From Candidatus Heimdallarchaeota archaeon (GTDB lineage: Archaea > Asgardarchaeota > Heimdallarchaeia > JABLTI01), in contig JAGXNT010000022.1 in NCBI GenBank assembly GCA_019894765.1, positions 1 to 64,000 of the forward strand: DNA of 64,000 nt, read 5' to 3'. The notes under the pieces were generated by a model. It was not told the origin of the DNA. It did not search any database and saw nothing but the letters and a program-made list of their open reading frames with translations. Shown here one piece after another: positions 62,652 to 64,000 of the stretch. Both the position numbers and the translations under genes were made by a program. The first letter of the stretch is position 1; every line of letters starts with the position of its first letter.

Positions 62652-62909
62652 TTATTTTATTGAGAGAAGAATCAACGCAGCAATAATACCTCTTCTAGTT
62701 ATATCCACCTTAAAGGGATCTTTTTCAAGTACATCACATAACGCTTTCCAACGAACAACAGTATCAAAACTTGCGGGATATTTGCTCAAACAAAAAATCG
62801 CTGCAACAACCCCTTTATCCCTTTCTTCCTTAAATTGTCTTTGAGTTAGAAGATCGTAAAATGTTTTCCAACGTATAGCAGCATCTAATTCTGGAATTCT
62901 TCTAGACAT
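62652..62909 (-). CDS. Two-repeat small protein, unknown
   Basis: 85 residues made of two copies of a ~40-residue unit: Asp9-Ser42 and Asp49-Ser83. They share RWK (13-15 and 53-55), DxL, FK (26-27 and 66-67) and GxxAAxxxLS. Each copy looks like a short helix pair. The N-terminus is basic. It lies between metG and the E2 gene. Function not known; the repetition suggests a duplicated binding unit. Confidence 0.6.
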   Translation of the reverse strand: MSRRIPELDAAIRWKTFYDLLTQRQFKEERDKGVVAAIFCLSKYPASFDTVVRWKALCDVLEKDPFKVDITRRGIIAALILLSIK

Positions 62910-63168
62910 CGTGCATCATCCTAGACAGTATGGTTTTCTATAACTTATTTTTAAGATACAAAAAATCTTTCGATGTAAGATTATTTGCATAGAAGAATAC
63001 GATGTTGAGTTAATAAATCTAATTTTAGGAGAAAAAATCACAAGAAAATCTTTTTCAGTCATTCCGAAATACTTTCAAATCAATTTAAGATTAGAAAATT
63101 ACCCAGATAGGAAAAGAATAATACTTGTATATGAATTAAAAATTAAGATATCTTTGAGGATAAAACTA

Positions 63169-63627
63169 ATGGAACTAAGTGAAGACGACTTTTGGGCAAG
63201 ATTAGCAATTGAAGCAGGTGATATGAAGAAAGAAGAACCGAACTTCACACCTGTTAACGGTGATACTAGGATATGGAGAGGCTTCCTAATAGGAACAGGA
63301 CTTTACTCAGGAGGAGTGTTCCAATTCGAATTACAAATACCAAGATCTTTTCCATTTAAACCACCAAAAGGGAAAGCATTAACACCAATCTGGCATCCGA
63401 ATATTTTCAAAGAACGTATATGTATCGGAATTTTAGGAAAAGACTGGACCCCAGCAAGTAATCTTGTAGATATAGTAGAATCACTAAGATTTCTATTGTC
63501 AAATCCAAATCCAGATGATCCATTAAATACAACTGCAGCAAAAGAATTCAAAAATCAAAGAAAAGAATTCGAAAGAAAAGCAAAACTCTATGTCGAAAAG
63601 TACGCTACTTGGGACGCACTTGGATAA
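63169..63627 (+). CDS. E2 ubiquitin-conjugating enzyme-like protein
   Basis: 152 residues with a UBC fold: FQFELQIPRSFPFKPPKGKALTPIWHPNIFKERICIGILGKDWTPASNL. It has the HPN motif (His76-Pro77-Asn78), the catalytic cysteine Cys85 seven residues later, and the conserved Trp/Pro segment after it. E2 proteins accept ubiquitin-like proteins from an E1 as a thioester. ATG 63169 has GAGG nine bases upstream. No E1, ubiquitin or E3 gene is adjacent. Confidence 0.88.
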   Translation: MELSEDDFWARLAIEAGDMKKEEPNFTPVNGDTRIWRGFLIGTGLYSGGVFQFELQIPRSFPFKPPKGKALTPIWHPNIFKERICIGILGKDWTPASNLVDIVESLRFLLSNPNPDDPLNTTAAKEFKNQRKEFERKAKLYVEKYATWDALG

Positions 63628-63672
63628 TTATTTCTTTTTTATGAATCATAAGTATTTATCTTCTGCTAATAT

Positions 63673-64000
63673 TCATGGAATGCGTTTTCTTTTTCGTCTT
63701 CTTAGGATAATAGCGAAAGATATGGATACTAGTATTCCTCCACCACTAAAGTATGGCCATAATGTTCGTTTACCAGATACTTGTGGTAACATAGCATTAG
63801 TTGTTAGGTTTACGGTTAGATTAAGTTCAGAACCTTTCCAGTCAAGATGTGATTGTCCTATCGCTATTTCTTCAACTAGTTGTCCTTCCATTCTTGGCGT
63901 TCCTTGTGATCCGTACCAATGTGTGTTTTCTTTAGACATTAACCAAGGATCCGATGTTAATTCATCCCAGTCTTTGCTTTGTATCCCAAACCATGGTTTT
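63673..64000 (-). CDS. C-terminal part of a membrane-anchored surface protein (partial)
   Basis: The minus frame is open from the right window edge to TAA at 63673, about 108 residues; the ATG at 63939 is internal to the frame rather than a sure start. The end reads as an ectodomain with N-x-T sites, a helix FSGGGILVSISFAIIL and a basic tail (RRRKRKRIP). This is the topology of a type I archaeal surface protein. Confidence 0.6.
   Translation of the reverse strand, partial: KPWFGIQSKDWDELTSDPWLMSKENTHWYGSQGTPRMEGQLVEEIAIGQSHLDWKGSELNLTVNLTTNAMLPQVSGKRTLWPYFSGGGILVSISFAIILRRRKRKRIP

Noticed and set aside
31252..63627. A ubiquitin-like gene cluster linking the GG protein and the E2
   Set aside because: They are 32 kb apart and no E1, E3 or deubiquitinase lies between them; the link is not supported by position.
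1..64000. tRNA genes, CRISPR arrays and insertion sequences
   Set aside because: Gaps between genes were scanned by eye for tRNA T-arm (GTTCGAATC-type) sequences, regularly spaced repeats and transposase motifs; none was convincing.

Overview
The window is about 64 kb of AT-rich, gene-dense DNA from an archaeon, most likely an Asgard archaeon (Promethearchaeota). Archaeal markers are a histone, TiaS, CDP-archaeol synthase (CarS), archaeal/eukaryal-type tryptophanyl-tRNA synthetase, a pilin-like leader, and TATA/BRE-like promoters with GGAG/GAGG-type ribosome sites and frequent TTG/GTG starts. Eukaryote-like genes point to Asgard: an Arf-like and a Rab-like small GTPase, an E2 ubiquitin-conjugating enzyme, a GT3 (animal/fungal-type) glycogen synthase and a Cdc48-N-like/VWA protein. 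Assignment below phylum is not possible from this piece. No rRNA, tRNA, CRISPR array, insertion sequence or prophage was recognised.

Layout. 1-4.1 kb: C-terminus of pyruvate phosphate dikinase, a membrane protein, a HEAT-repeat protein, a ClbS/DinB-like protein with TrmO, and a DUF2804 protein. 4.1-7.4 kb: a threonine-synthase-fold protein that lacks the PLP lysine and carries a C-terminal winged helix, divergent from pdxS-pdxT with a perfect inverted repeat between them; this is the best candidate for an undescribed regulatory system. 7.4-14.7 kb: MFS transporter, alpha-oxoamine synthase, SfsA, TSUP transporter, PRC-barrel-like proteins, YdjM-like protein. 14.7-18.5 kb: sdhA-sdhB-fumC. 19-22.4 kb: class II aldolase, flavodoxin-fold oxidoreductase and a frameshifted glmS. 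22.5-26.3 kb: membrane protein, Arf-like GTPase with an extra Cys/His-containing domain, glycogen synthase. 26.5-32.5 kb: serine hydroxymethyltransferase (a codon-usage mosaic), histone, TiaS, GcvH, a ThiS/MoaD-like protein, PyrF.

32.5-43.8 kb: a large protein of unknown function, a double FtsX permease, a GGDEF-like and a PHP protein, TrpS, CarS, a metallo-beta-lactamase nuclease, an Mrr-like protein and a PanE-like reductase. 44-48.1 kb: a NuoD-like and a NuoH-like protein without the other complex I subunits, with membrane proteins. 48.2-54.2 kb: Cdc48-N/VWA protein, pilin-like protein, Rab-like GTPase, ModE-like regulator, PaaK-like protein lacking its C-terminal lid. 54.4-64 kb: PPi-type phosphofructokinase, an amidohydrolase paired with a 1089-residue amidoligase fusion, MetG, a two-repeat small protein, the E2, and the end of a membrane protein.

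Together the metabolic genes support glycolysis/gluconeogenesis (PPDK, PFK, aldolase, glycogen synthase), one-carbon/glycine metabolism (GlyA, GcvH), PLP synthesis and a partial TCA branch. All functions are read from sequence motifs by eye; no database search was run.
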